Source of the DNA: Larimichthys crocea
Taxonomy: Eukaryota; Chordata; Actinopteri; Sciaenidae
Reading direction: 5' to 3'
DNA: 64,000 nucleotides
NCBI RefSeq assembly: GCF_000972845.2
Contig: NC_040032.1
Span: 9,017,324 to 9,081,323, forward strand
The notes under the pieces are model-generated. The model searched no databases and was not told where the DNA came from. It worked only from the letters and a program-made list of their open reading frames with translations. Below, piece by piece: positions 24,486 to 36,952 of the stretch. The position numbers and the translations under genes were made by a program. The number at the start of each line of letters is the position of its first letter. Position 1 is the first letter of the stretch.

Positions 24486-25300
24486 CTCTATGTAACTAAC
24501 AGTAAAAGCATCTTAAAGAGAGAGAGGACACAGTTAGTTTCATATTATTTAGTCTAATAAAGTCATTGTGTTTTTCTTAATAAATAATAAAGGTCCTGAC
24601 TGAACTCTTTATTATCATTTTTATTATTTTATTGTTTTTCTCTGTAAAAGGAGTTCACGTCCCTCAGTTTGTGTTTTATTGTGTGAAGCACTTCTATAAA
24701 TAATAAATAAAGTAATCCAGTGTGATCAAACACTCGACTTTCATGAAGCTCATAATGTTTCACTTTTTGTAATTTAATGATTCTGTTTATTACTGAGGTC
24801 GTGGTTGCTCTGCATAAAATGAGAGAGATTTCTAATATTCACGTACACAAACAGTTTACTATGTGTTTGAGTTTGATAAATATTAGAAATAAATAAATAA
24901 GTTCTGAAAATGACAAATAAGAAAAAGGCTGAGCTACAGTTTATAATAAGTTTATGTTCCTTGTGCGTGCAGAGTTTAGATTTAAAGAGTCAAACTCAGG
25001 TTTAAAGAGCTAAATAATATCTAATTAATCCTAAATAATAATATCTAACGTCACTTTATCAAATGTGACCGCTGTGAATAATTCCTGCTGTCACAAAGAG
25101 GCGTGTGTTATTGTGGTGAACTTTATAACCTGTGTGTGCTCGGCTCTGCTGACATGCACAGAAGGTGAGAAGAAACGTTATGCTGTGTGATTAACATGTG
25201 ATTAACATGTGATTAAATGTGATAACATGCTCTGATGATGGAACTGTCGTTCATCTTGTGTTTAGGTCGATTCGACAGAGAAACCTCGTCTAACAACCAC
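24486..25300. other. A/T-rich spacer before first slc25a15 copy
   Basis: No gene seen. It corresponds to 49693-50538 in the second copy and presumably is the first intron or upstream region of slc25a15. A run of TGATTAACATG repeats near 25185-25225 is also present, with more units, at 50408-50465. Confidence 0.5.
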
Positions 25301-26688
25301 ATGGCTCCTCACCCGGCGGTCCAGGCCGTCATCGACCCCTCTGCGGGCGCCGTGGGTAACTAACACGCTCTGATCGTCACGAACAAACAGAGTTACAGAG
25401 TCCGCGCCGTGTTAATCTGTGTGGATAATCAGCGGACTCATCTCTCCTGTGTTTGTGTTGTGATGCTCAGTGAAGTGACGATCGTCTCTAACTCTGTCGT
25501 TGTCGTCCTTCCGTCTCTCCTGCAGGGGGCGCGCTGCTGTCTCAGCGGGCAGCCCTCTGGACACGGCGAAGGTAAGATGCAGACCTTTCCCACGATGACC
25601 GCGGCTCATCCACTGCGTCACGGCCACCTACAAGCAGGTCGGCCTCCGCGGCCCTACCAGGGCACCACGCCGGCGCTGATGGCCAACATCGCGAGAACTC
25701 GGTGCTCTTCATGAGCTACGGCTTCGCAGCAGGTGATCCGCCTCGCCGCCAGCAGGCACAGAGACACCGTGCTGAGGTAAGAGAGGAGGGTTTGAAAGGA
25801 AGCTGAGAAGTCGTGTGCGACCTCTGACCGCTCGTCCTTCGCTGTGTTTCAGCGACATGCAGAAAGCCTGCGCGGCTCAGTGGCGTCCATCTTCTCCTCG
25901 TTAGTTCTCTGCCCACCGAGATCGTCAAGTGTCGGTGCAGGCCATGTACGAGATGGAGCGTCCGGGAAGATCGCCAAGAGCCAGAAGTAAGCCTTTACAA
26001 ACCTTTACACAACCATTCACAACGCAGTCTTTGAACATTGACTGGTACTTGACGCCTCTGTCTGCAGCACGGTGTGGTCGTGGTGAAGTCCATCATGAGG
26101 CACGAGGGTCCGCAGGGCTTCTCCAGGGCCTGACCACCACACGCCCGAGAGTGCCCGGGTATTCTGCTTCTCTCGGCGCCTACGAGCTGAGCCGCACCGC
26201 CTCCGCCGATACAGAAGTGTGACAAAGACGACTTGGGTACAGAGTGATGTCACAGCTGTCAGACTTTTACTTTGAAATCTGGTTTCAGTGCAGCCCTGTA
26301 TGATCTGTGTCCTCTTTTATTTTGAAGGCGTGGCTCCCATCATGTTCAGCGTTGGTTTTGGGGGGGCGTGCCTCTGGCTGGTGGTCTACCCGAGGACTGC
26401 GTCAGAGTCTCGGATCCAGGTCATTCCATGAGGGCAAAGCAGGAGGCTTCTTCAAAACCTTCATGAACATGCTCGTACTGAAGGTGGTGGACGTCGGCGG
26501 TGCGTTCAGGTTCTCTCTCTGCTTCTGTTCGTCTGTCAGGATCTAACCTGTCACTGTTTGTGTCGTTCAGGCGTCAGAGCGCTCTACTCCGGACTCACGC
26601 CCACTCTGGTCCGCACCTTCCCCGCTAACGGAGCGCTGTTCTGGGTTACAGGCGAGCCGGAAGCTCATGATTGAAGCAGTTTGACTGA
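25301..26688 (+). pseudogene. slc25a15: slc25a15 copy 1, broken by indels (pseudogene or sequence error)
   Basis: Same exon order as the intact copy at 50539-51957, start codon ATGGCTCCTCACCC at 25301 and end TTTGACTGA at 26688. Single-base indels interrupt nearly every exon: exon 2 reads GGGGCGCGCTGCTGTCTCAG where the intact copy reads GGGGCGCTGCATGTGTCTTC, and exon 3 has lost bases in the GCCGGCTCAG and GAGCTCGTC regions. Introns carry indels at a similar rate, which is the pattern of unpolished read errors rather than of relaxed selection. It could not encode a carrier as written. Whether a real second gene exists cannot be told from this sequence. Confidence 0.85.
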
Positions 26689-27494
26689 TGAACATGCACA
26701 ACAAACAACGAGCTGGAGGTCACACGGGACCACGCACATCTCCCCTCTGATTTACACGGTCCAGTCTAGTATTAATTTATTTTTTAGATGTTTAACACTC
26801 CAGAAGTGACATGAAGTCTGACACTCCAGATGTTTCCTGTTACCTCAAAACAGTTGAATCGCACAAAACTCTGAAGTCCGTTACTCTCGTTAAAATCTCA
26901 AAAGCTGTTTACAGATGATTTTATTAACGACGCTAACTCAGCCGCCTCAAACGTGTTGTCACGTTTTTAACTCAGCCGGCGACTTCTTCTCTACTCCCGC
27001 ATTCAGCTTTCCTGCACCTTCGTTTTTTTTTATTCCTCTCCTGTTGGACCCAAGCGTTTGCCTTTTTAATCACTACACTTTGCCTTTTCTTTCTTGTCAT
27101 GTTGAAAAATGTCGACCACCTCTGATGTGCCATTTCCACACTCCACGTGCAGAGTCGTCGTCCTTTGACATTAGCGGAGAAATATGTGGACGTTTGAGAG
27201 ATGACACTGACGTGTTTGCACAGATATTAACCCTGTAAACAACCGACATTAAAGGGTGTCATGAAGAACAACCGCTCATCTCTCTGTTTCTTTTTTTAAC
27301 TGTGACCTGGCACCGATTTAAAGTCCAATGACTCATTTTGCAAACATTTCTTGGGTTTTATTGCGTTAAGCTTCATGAAATTTACATAAAAAGTATAAAA
27401 ATCTGTCGAACAAAGTGAAAATTTATGCACAGCTGCAACCAACGAACAGTTCTCTGGGTCGTCCAGCAGGAGGCACAAGGCGACCATCAGGAGC

Positions 27495-27545
27495 TCACAG
27501 TGGCTGTAAAAAGAGAGAAGAGGTTAAGTGTGTGTGTGTGTGTGT

Positions 27546-27582
<37 letters not shown>

Positions 27583-28658
27583 TACCCTTTATCCACGCAG
27601 GCCCCGCACAGGCAGCCGAACAGCCCGTTGATCATCTGGATGGCGCACAGAATGGCCTCCAGGCTGCTGGTGACCACCAGAGTGGCGAACAGTCCGATGT
27701 TGAACTGCACGATGTTTCTTGGGCTCCGTGCACTGCCACCACGTGGAGTCGTCGGTCAGGTAGCTGCTGTCGCTGCACAGAGGCAGAGAGAGAGGATCAG
27801 TGACACCTGAAGGACCTGAGGTGAAGCGTCACGAGAAGTTCAGAGACTCACGTGTTTTTAAAAGGTGTCCCCCAGATCAGCCACCACTTTGCACAGAGGC
27901 CGTTCTGCAGACCCACAGCCGCCACGCTGAGGCGTACAGGCGCCAGCGACGCCCACGGCAGCGAAGGCGATAGACAAGAACATCTGCAAAAGTTCAGTGA
28001 TAAGAAGATCCAGACTTTATTTATGCTCATCCGATAACTCAGGTGTATGTAGAGCCGCTCAGAGTCGCTTGACATTTGTTTCAACTTCCTCTGACTGCAG
28101 CTCAGGTGACGTCATCCTGACAACCTGAAGAAAACACTCTCAAACAGGAAGCTATGATTCACACTGAGTCTGAACTTCGTCAGCGTCAGAGTTATCTGAT
28201 CGTGTTTCAAACAGAACCGTGCGGCAGCGTCACACAGGAAATGAAATGTATCTCTGACTGAGCACCGGAAACATTTGATCAAACTAAATATCTTTCTTGA
28301 TTTCTTACTGGTCCGACTCACCCCGCAAGCGTTCCCACAGCAGCCTGTTTCCCGTCAGGTTGATGTAAAGCGCCGGGAGCAAAACCTACCATGAGGACAG
28401 TAAATGTTTACTTCATCCTGATGTTCAGAAAACTCTTTCAACGTTCCTCAGAAGCATGTTCAGGGTCACACCCTTCAGGCAACTCACCAGCAAACCTCCT
28501 CCGACGAGCCCCCCCATGTATTTCACCTCCTCGGGATGTGTCCATCTGGGCTACTTGATGTCTCCGTCAGAAAGAACAGCACGAGTACAGATGATGGATG
28601 ATGAGCGCCAGCGGGTACAGAGTCACCGCGATGCAGCGAGAGCATTTTCAGTGCACAT
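27495..28658 (-). pseudogene. tm4sf5-like copy 1, broken by indels
   Basis: Minus-strand copy of the gene at 52759-53922. ATG is the complement of CAT at 28656-28658 and the TGA complement is at 27495-27497. All five exons can be matched, but indels break the frame, for instance in exon 1 (GGGATGTGTCCATCTGGGCTACTTG against GGTGATGTGTCC in the intact copy) and exon 4 (GATGTTTCTTGGG with an added T). It sits tail to tail with slc25a15 copy 1, as in the intact block. Confidence 0.82.
27529..27580 (+). repeat. (TG)n microsatellite
   Basis: TG tract interrupted once by GG, in the last intron of the broken tm4sf5-like copy. It matches the tract at 52794-52834. Confidence 0.93.
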
Positions 28659-28699
28659 GTCTGAAAGTAAAGCGGCTCCGTCGGCCTTCAGATCAGCTC

Positions 28700-30240
28700 T
28701 CAAAGAGTTTCCTTTGCTTCTCGGCTTTCACAGAGTTATTCCGCCTCTAACAAACCCAAAGATGGAAGTGTGTTTGCACTGGCAGCAGAAACTATATACA
28801 GGCAGGGGTTTTCAGGTGTTGGAGGTGTGCACAGGCAGATAAAGTGGACAAACAGAGCCAGGGATGGCCACAATGGCATCTGTGAGTCATACAGTATCTG
28901 AGAGAGACGGCGCTTGTTGGTTGTTTTAAACAGGAACTTATTGATGGACTCACCTCTGCTCACCTCTGCTTCACCTGACAGAGCTCAGGGATGCACCATC
29001 AGCTGTGATTGTGCTGACGGCACGTGCTGAAGGATCTGGTGTCTAACTCCACAGGTTGCGGGTGAGGTATGGGCTGCAGGATCGCAACGCCGGACTTTGA
29101 CCTGCGCACACCGAACATGTGTCATTGACACGGCGTGCAGGACGTGGATGCATGACCACGCTGTGCACGCTGCATTCTGCATGTTGTCTGTGTCTCTGAG
29201 CTGCTGTGCAGACTCAGGACTGCAGCTGTCAATAAATCAAGTTATCACGTTTTAATAAAAACAAAGTTTCTGAACACATGCGTCTCCTAGCAGCGCTGGT
29301 GCAAGGCAGAGTTCACTACAGTGAGAGGTTGTAAATCTGCTCCCTCCCCCTCTGCTTCCTCCCTCCTTCCTCCTCTCATGTTCTGTAAAAGTCACATCAC
29401 AACCACACAGCGTTTTCCTCACTCTCTCCGAGGGTTAAGGACAGAGGGTGTCACTCCCTGCACAGGTTTGTAAGCCTCAGAAGGAAAATGGACTTTGTGA
29501 CTTGGGTTACAAATAAAATCTATTTATTGATGTTAAAAGATGAAGGATGCGTTCATGACCTCAGAGGGTTTCTCTGTCCCTCCACCTCTCATCACCTGAA
29601 CTCTGACTTCATCGCATTTGAATCTGAAGTTTAAAAATGTATCAGACAGCGAGCTAATGAAGGAACAGGGAGCCTCGGAGGGCGTGAACAAAAGCAGAGC
29701 TGATAACCTCTGTGAATGTTTAACCACTCTGTTCCTCCTGATGGATATAAAGTGGATCATTGTTTTACACTTTGATCTGTCTGAGTGACTCACTGTAAAT
29801 AAATGAAGCCAAACAGTGAAAGCAGTAGTTCAAGTTTTCTGAGTAATTTCATAACTTTTTTAAACAGTTCTCTGTCTGTATTTGTATTTTTTGGATCATA
29901 CAAACTTAATGTTCGCATGTTGAGGCAGATTCAGTCTTTGCTTTGGTTCGTTGAACTGTTTTAATGCTGGACGAGTCTGTTCACAACACCATTTAATTCA
30001 CTTTACATCAGAGAAACACTCACCTCAGTCGTCTGCACAGACATGAAAGAAATGCTGAGTTTAGAAGAAAAACAAAGTTTTCATTTTAACTGTGAAATGC
30101 AACATTATGTCCAATTAATGATCTAATAAGCGTTCATTACTTCTGATACTACTGTGCCACCAGCAACAGCGTGGATGCGTTGTGCAGATTCAGACAGGAG
30201 GCGTCCATCAGTCGACCTGTTAACAGGGTCATGGTAAGTG
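28700..30240. other. Spacer between tm4sf5-like and mpdu1 copies, no intact gene
   Basis: Corresponds to about 53965-55545. No supportable exon; A/T-rich with scattered pyrimidine runs. Confidence 0.45.
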
Positions 30241-30244
30241 ACAG

Positions 30245-30345
30245 TCACCTTTGTCTTTTCCCACACAGGCAGCCGACCCAGTCCGTTGAGGAGCGCCGCG
30301 CTGCGGTGATGACCAGCCTGGGCACGGTCTGTGAGTAGCAGCACA
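30245..30345 (-). pseudogene. Tetraspanin-like exon remnant, copy 1
   Basis: Complement encodes a peptide ending STDWVGCLCGKRQR, and resembles the NGLFGCLCG end of exon 4 in the tm4sf5-like gene. It is the noisy counterpart of the remnant at 55548-55642. Confidence 0.4.
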
Positions 30346-30631
30346 AGTCTGTAAATATGAAAATATGCAAATAGAAATTAAGAGAGTCACCACTGCAAAC
30401 ACGCGATATTATGCAACCCAATACAAGCAAACAACTCACCATGAAACCTCACATCCTCGTGACTCACAATCCTCCTGGTTCTTTTAGAAACGTGTCTGCA
30501 CTGGGCTGACGCTGCTGGACGAGTCCAGTGATATCGAGCTGCTTGCTGGTGACCAGTTTGACCCCGGCCTCTCGGCTGTAAACACCATGACCTTTGACCA
30601 CTCCCCGCCGTCACAGAGCAGGCAGACCACC

Positions 30632-33477
30632 ATGGGCTTCCTTCTCTCCCCTCAGACAGTGCCTGGGTTGTCACTTTTTGATGCCGGAAAAATGTTACGA
30701 GAGATTTGCGTCCAACATGCACATGCACGGTGAGACTCGATAGTTTATGAACTATTGGGAGTGAAATGTTGCGTTATGTTTGTCCAGATGTTTGGAGCTG
30801 GGTGACTTCACTGACTCTGAGTCACAGCTGTGGTGTTTAACTCTGTGTTTCAGTTCCGTGTCTGAAGTTTCTGCTAAACAGAACCTTTGGATTTTGGATC
30901 CTTCTGGCCTCTTTCTGGGTAAGAAACCGCGTGGGGATCACGTGACAAAAACAGCAGCACAACAAAGATGCGTTAGAGTGTTTTAGGTTTTTTGAGTTTT
31001 TCAAGTAAAAAGCCGCTAAAAAATGTCAGTAAAAGTATCATCAGCTAAAATGTACTTAAAAGCTTTTAAAAACTCAGGGTCCTGTCATTGATGTTATAGG
31101 ATGAATGTTACAGCTGCTTTAATGGTGCTGTATGTCTGAACTGTTTTTCAGCTTTGTGTCGATGCATTGTCAGATCATTAAGATGTTTTTAAATAAGTTT
31201 AGTTACTCATCTGAACATAAAGAAACACTTCATCATTCATCATCAGATAAACTCACAGGAAGGGTGAGTAGTCACGTCTCAGAGGTGAAATAACACCACA
31301 TCTCACTGGTTGTCTTGATGGAGCACCATTGATTGGATCAGAGCTTTTTTTCACAGTGTAGGTTAACCATGACGAAATCCAGGCCTGATGATGGATGATG
31401 ATGATGAATTTTCCCATCAGTACACTGAAGTAAACACGTTACGTTAAGAATTTATTCAGTATTTATTTATTGTGAAGCTCAAAATCTGCCGCCATTTTGT
31501 AAGTCCTGCCGCAGTCAAAGCGTCCCAGCTCTTAATCCTGCATAACTTTAAGCCTTAATATATGTGAACAGGTGAGTTGTATATAAATTCACCCTCAGTA
31601 CAGTTGTCATGAACGGGGAAATTAGCTACAGAGACCAAAACTTTTTTTGTACCAGGCTGTAAACATGTTTATTTCTGCGGTGAAGTTGGACATTTGGACA
31701 TGGGGACTTATGGAGACTGATCACTTCTGGAGCCAGCCTCAGGTGGATTTTAGAGACTGCAGACAACGTCCAACTTTAATTGTTTACATCACGCTGAAAT
31801 AATCACTCTCTGACTCCATGTTGGTTTGTAGTTATGTTGTTCCCATCCTGCCTCGTCTCTTGTCTCCTCCCAACCTCCACTCACGCTCTCCTTGTCTCCT
31901 CTCCTCGTCGCCGTTGCAGCCCCCCAGCTGTCTCAGCTGTTGAAGATCCCTGTGGAAAGGAGGTGCGGGCGGGCCTGAGTCTGACCTCTGCCCTGCGGCA
32001 AGCTTTAATGCTTCATCATGGTCCGTCCGTGTACGCCGTGCCCTCAAACTTCCCCGCTCTTGTCGTACCGACCAAATAAGACGAGTCAGTGCTGATCTCC
32101 TGGAGTCTGAGACATGAATGAGACGAGTGACTCAGTGTGTGTGTGAATCAATCAGCCTCAGGGCTCTCAGAGTAAACCCTTAAATCCAGGAATGTGTTTG
32201 TTAATGTTGAAGCGCAGAGCTCCTGGTGTAGTCACACAGCAGCCGGTGTAATACACAAAACAAATGAGCGCACACCTCAGTAGTGTGCACTGATTGTGAA
32301 TTTACAGTGTGTGTTGTGGTGGGTGTGTCTGCAGCCAGCGCCTGGACTGAGAGGCTCGTCACGTGGCGCAGACGGCAAGCCATCGTCTTCCTCATCCTGT
32401 TTCATGGAGGTGAAACACTCAAAGGTATTTTTAAGTCCTGACTGATAACTAAAGCAGTGATGTGCTCCTCTCTTGAACGCCTCGCAGTTCTCTTCTATGA
32501 AACCAAACAGGGATGATGAGTTCTTAAATGAACAGATTAAAACTCAGTTACATTTGTTTGCTTTTTGGCAACAGTCACGTTTCTTATCTAACTGACTGCT
32601 GGACAATATTGCCACTGGAATTCATTTAAAAACCATTAAGTTTTATCCAGACAAAGACTGCAAAAGTGTGTGTGTGTGTGTGGTAGTGTGTGTTTTTATA
32701 ATATAATAGCAGTCCTGTGTAAGCGTGTCAACGCACAGAGCACTATGTAAGTATGTTAAGGTTGTCTGAATGTTACTGAAGTGATACATTGTGTTAAAAG
32801 TCTCAGTTCTCTTATTCTCTATATCAGCACTCATGTGGTGGAGCAGCTGTCGGTAGACAGACTAAGACTGGATGTGTTGCTTTCATCAGCTGCAGTCTTC
32901 CTGTGCTCCACCTGTTCCACAACGACGGGATCTGCTTTAAAGTGTTGATGATCTCGTCTCGTAAGGGCTGATTCTTCTCGTGCGTACGCTGCTGTCATTC
33001 TCCTGCTGGGGCTCCTGGTTACCTCAGCGGTGCGCCTCCCGGGATGCAGACCTCCAGTCCGGCTGCTTTGATTGCAAGCAAGGTGTCGATCAATCAAACC
33101 TCGGCTCGTCTTACTCTGAGCTGAAACAGAGCAAGTGAATTCATAGGTTTGGATTTGTTGTTTGCAGGCTCTCCAGGCTCGAACTAACTACTGCAACGAG
33201 CACACAGGCACTGTCCACTCTGGCTGGGTCACTGTCCCTGTGCCGGCTCTCTGGGCGTTCTCTTCACGTCTCTAACAGGTAACAAACACAACCCCAGACG
33301 TTACTCCAACCTGTCGCTGTCGGTCCTTTGCTAACCGACTTTTATTTTTGTAGGAGACAGAAGCTGTTGTCGACTCTGTCACAACATCCTGTCAGCCTGT
33401 CTCAGCTGCGTCCTCCTGGTCCAGGTCTTGTCCGCCCTCCAGGGGCAGCGGGACGCACCAAAAGGAAGAGCGAGTAG
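30632..33477 (+). pseudogene. mpdu1: mpdu1 copy 1, broken by indels
   Basis: Matches the seven exons of the intact gene at 56348-59031, from ATGGGCTTCC at 30632 to AGCGAGTAG ending 33477. Exon 1 has a changed start region and lost bases, exon 3 has extra bases (CTGTGGAAAGGAGGTGCGGG), exon 4 has an inserted G in TGAGAGGCTCGTCACGTGG, and exon 7 lacks several bases. The density of indels is the same in introns. As written it cannot encode MPDU1. Confidence 0.83.
31517..31762 (-). repeat. Dispersed repeat, copy 6 (inverted long form)
   Basis: Reverse complement of the long form at 13905-14150, inside an intron of the broken mpdu1 copy. The same element sits in the same intron of the intact gene at 57180-57436, so it predates the duplication. 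Confidence 0.85.
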
Positions 33478-34300
33478 GACGGAGGAGGACGGAGGGAGGA
33501 CGCGAGTATCATGTTTTTTTACAGAATCTTTTATACAAATGTGTGGTTTGGTGGTGTGTGTGTGTGTTGTGTGTGGTGATATTTAGGTTGTTTGAGTGTT
33601 TCCTGTTTAACTGAAGGGAATAAACCAGAGTTTTGTCGCCACCTGGTCTGTGAAATAAGAAGGAACCTCCATCTGTGTTGAGTGTGTGCCGAGAAACACT
33701 CGACACATTTACAGGGCGCCTCTGCCAACACACACTGATTTACTGTGCGAGCAACCAGCGACACTTAACCTTGTTTGTTTTGGCAGTTTGCATGTTATTT
33801 CCATCAGGCTGAGCACAACACAACAGCGATCGCTCAGTGAAGGTGTCAGAAAGCACTTTATATATTGTTGTGTTCAGACTTTATGGGTCTTCTTTCATGT
33901 TTAACTGATTCAATGATGCAGGTGAAAACAGAGAGGTCGGTCACGTTCCAGTCACCTTTAGCCAACCTGTAAACTGGGTTAGCAAACAGTCAAACATTAT
34001 CTGTGTGTACATAAAAATCCTGGACCCCGTCGAAGCGTTGTGACTTCATACATCAGATAACACGAGACACACCTCAAAGTGGTGCCAAAGAAGTTCTGCA
34101 GGTTAAATCAGGTGATCGTGGTTAACCTTAACCTTTTTTTCTTGAGGGGAGCGTTTTCCATCAGCGAGCATGCTGCTCAGAGCTGCAGGGACATTTCCTC
34201 ACATAATGGATGTTGAAAATTGTGAAAAAACAGTTTCTGTTCTGTAATTATGCAACGGGGAAATCATGGATTGGTTCATTTTGAATGGGTGATGCTGAGA
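33478..34300. other. mpdu1 copy 1 downstream flank
   Basis: Matches 59032-59840. Contains an AATAAA near 33620 and GT-rich sequence; no further gene seen. Confidence 0.5.
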
Positions 34301-34551
34301 TTACTGGAAGATTTCAGAAACTTGAGGAATGAAGCTTCAGTAGAGAAGTCAACTCTCAACTCTACAAAACCGTCCAAAGCACACAGAGACAAAGTCCATG
34401 AATAAAAAGGTCTGATCGTTGAATTCGCCGCCCATAACAGGAAGTAAATTTTAAAACAATTTTAGCATTTTCATCAAAGGCTCCCCAAAACAAACTTTGG
34501 AACTTTTCTTGGTGTTCCCAAATAACTCATCAGTAACATTTCCTCTCCTGT
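34300..34551 (+). repeat. Array spacer S1
   Basis: About 250-base segment containing GTCCAAAGCACACAGAGACA and CATGAATAAAAAG, ending in CCTGTGAC just before the T-rich array. The same segment recurs at 38848, 40188, 42045 and 59840. Confidence 0.8.
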
Positions 34552-36921
34552 GACTTTTTTTTTTCAGAATTCTAACTTTTTTTTTATTTAAAAAAAAAAA
34601 AATCTTTGTTTTCTGAGAATTCCAAACATTTTTTCCACAATTTTTTTGATTTTTTTTCCTTTAAAAATTCGGACTTTTTTTCTCTTAAAATTCAGATTTT
34701 TTTTTCGACAATTCTTGACGTTATTTCAGAAAGTTCTGACTTTTTCTCTAAAATTCTGACTTATTTTCTGGGAATTCTGATGTTTTTTTTGGCACAAATT
34801 TTGACTTTTTTTTTCTTTCGAAATTCTGACTCATCTCATAAAAATTCGGCCTTTTTCTCTTAAAATGCTGACTTTTTACCTTCAAATGCTGACTTTTTTC
34901 CTGAGAGTCAAAACATTTTTCCACAAATTTTGACTTTTTTTCCTTCAAAATTCTGAAAAAAAAAATTCTGACTTATTTTCTCAAAATTCTGATTTATTTT
35001 CTGACAATTCTGATTTTTTTCCTGTTCTTAAATTCTAGAATTATAACCTTGTTTTTGTTTTTTTTAAATCTGAACTTTTTTCCTGGAAAATTCAAACATT
35101 TTTCCACAAATTTTGAATTTGTTTTTCTTCAAAGTCTACTCATCCCATAAAAATTCTTGACCGTTTTTCTCTTAAATTCGACGGTTTTTCTGACAATTCT
35201 GACGTTTTTTCTCTAAAATTTTAACTTATTTTTCTGGGATTACAGATTTTGTCCCCACAGAATTTTGACCTTTTTTTTTTTTCTTTCTTCAAAATTCTGA
35301 CTCGTTCCATAAAAATTCTGACTTTTTCTCTTAAAATTCTGACTTTTCCTGGCAATTCTGACTTTTTCCCTCTTAAAATTCTGGGTTTTCCCCTCAAAAA
35401 TCTGACTTTTTCCTGAGAATTCAAAACATTTTCCCACAAATTTTTGACTTTTTTTTCTTTAAAATTTTGACTTATTTCTTAAAATTCTGATATTTTTTCT
35501 CTTAAAATTCTGACATCTGTTCTCAAAATTCTGACTTTTTCCACAAAATTTTGACTAATTTCTCAAAATTCTGACTTTTTTCCCTCTCAAAATTCTGACT
35601 TATTCTGAGAATTATTACTTTTTTTCCACATTTTTAAAACTTTTTTTTTCAAAGTTCTGATTTATTGCTCAAAGTCTGGCAAAATTCTAAATTCCTGCCC
35701 GTTTTCTCTTAAATTCTGACTCATTTCCCTCACAATTCTGACTATTCCACTAATTCGGACTTGTTTTTAAAAAAAGGGTCTGACTTATTATCCAAAATTC
35801 GGATTTTTTTCTGACAATTCTGACTTTGTCCTCTAAATTTTCTCATTTTTTTTATCTGACAATTCTGACTTTTTTCTCTTAAAATTTTAACTTATTTTCT
35901 GGGAATTCAGATTTTTTCCCCACATAATTTTGACCTTTTTTTCTTCAAAATTCTGACTCGTTCCATAAAAATTCTGACTTTTTTTCTCTTAAAATGCTGA
36001 CATCCTTCGCTTAGAATTCCTGGCTTTCCCCTAATTTTTTTACTTAAAAAAAAAAAAAAAATCGGACTTATTTCTCAAAATATTCTGACATTTTTTCCTC
36101 TTAAAATTTCTGACATCTGTTTTCCAAATTCTGACTTTTCCGTGTATTTTTTTACTTTTTTTTTTCAAGTTGCTGACGTATTTTCTCAAAATTCACTGAT
36201 TTTTTCTGACAATTCCTGCGTTTTTTCCGGTCCTTAAAATTCCTAGAATTCTAACCTTTTTTTTTTATCTCTGCATTTTTTTTGAGAATTCAAACTGTTT
36301 TTTTTTCCCACAATGTGATATTTGTCTTCAAAATTCTGACTCTTCCTCTTAAATTCTGACTTTTTTCTCTGTAAAATCATTTTTTTTTTCCTACAAATTA
36401 TGACTTTTTTCTGTAAAGTTCTGACTTTTCCCCCTCAAAAATTCGACTTTTTTCTGAGAATGGTGACTCTTCCCCAACAACTTTTATTTAAACTTTTTGT
36501 CAAAATTCAGATTTTTTTCCGGCAATTTCTGACTTTTTGTCTTCTCTCAAAATTCTGCCTTATTTTCCTCCTCTTAGAATTCTGCTTTTCCCCTAAAATT
36601 CTGGAGTTTTTTCCTCAAATTCCTGACTTCTTCTCAAAAATTTTGACATTTTTTTCTCTTAAAATTCTGACATCGGTTCGCAAAATTCTGACTTTTTCCA
36701 CAGAATTTTGATTCTTTTTTTTTTTTTTAATTCTGACCATTATTTATCAAAATTGTATTTTTTTTCCTCTTAAAATTCTACTATTTTCGGGGAATTCCTG
36801 ATTTTTTTCCCACAAAATGTTTGACTTTTTTTTCTTTTCTTTTCGAAATTCGGACTCCAGCTCATAAAAATTTTCTGACGTTTTTTTCTCTTAAAATGCT
36901 GACTTTTCTGACAATTCGGAC

Positions 36922-36952
36922 CCCCCCCCACCCCCCCCAACCCCCCCCCCCT
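36922..36952 (+). repeat. C-rich tract inside the T-rich satellite
   Basis: About 30 bases of nearly pure C (CCCCCCCCCACCCCCCCCAA type) where the array unit would read TTCTGAC. It is the only such tract in the array and may be a base-calling artefact. Confidence 0.8.

Larger units (their letters stand above)
23215..34551 (+). repeat. Direct duplication B, first (noisy) copy
   Basis: Matches 47600-60058 in order and orientation: upstream CpG-rich block, minisatellite, slc25a15, tm4sf5-like, mpdu1, then the start of the T-rich array. Single-base indels are scattered through exons and introns alike. It lacks a ~450-base segment that the other copy has at 55774-56222, and its minisatellite is about one third as long. 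Confidence 0.93.
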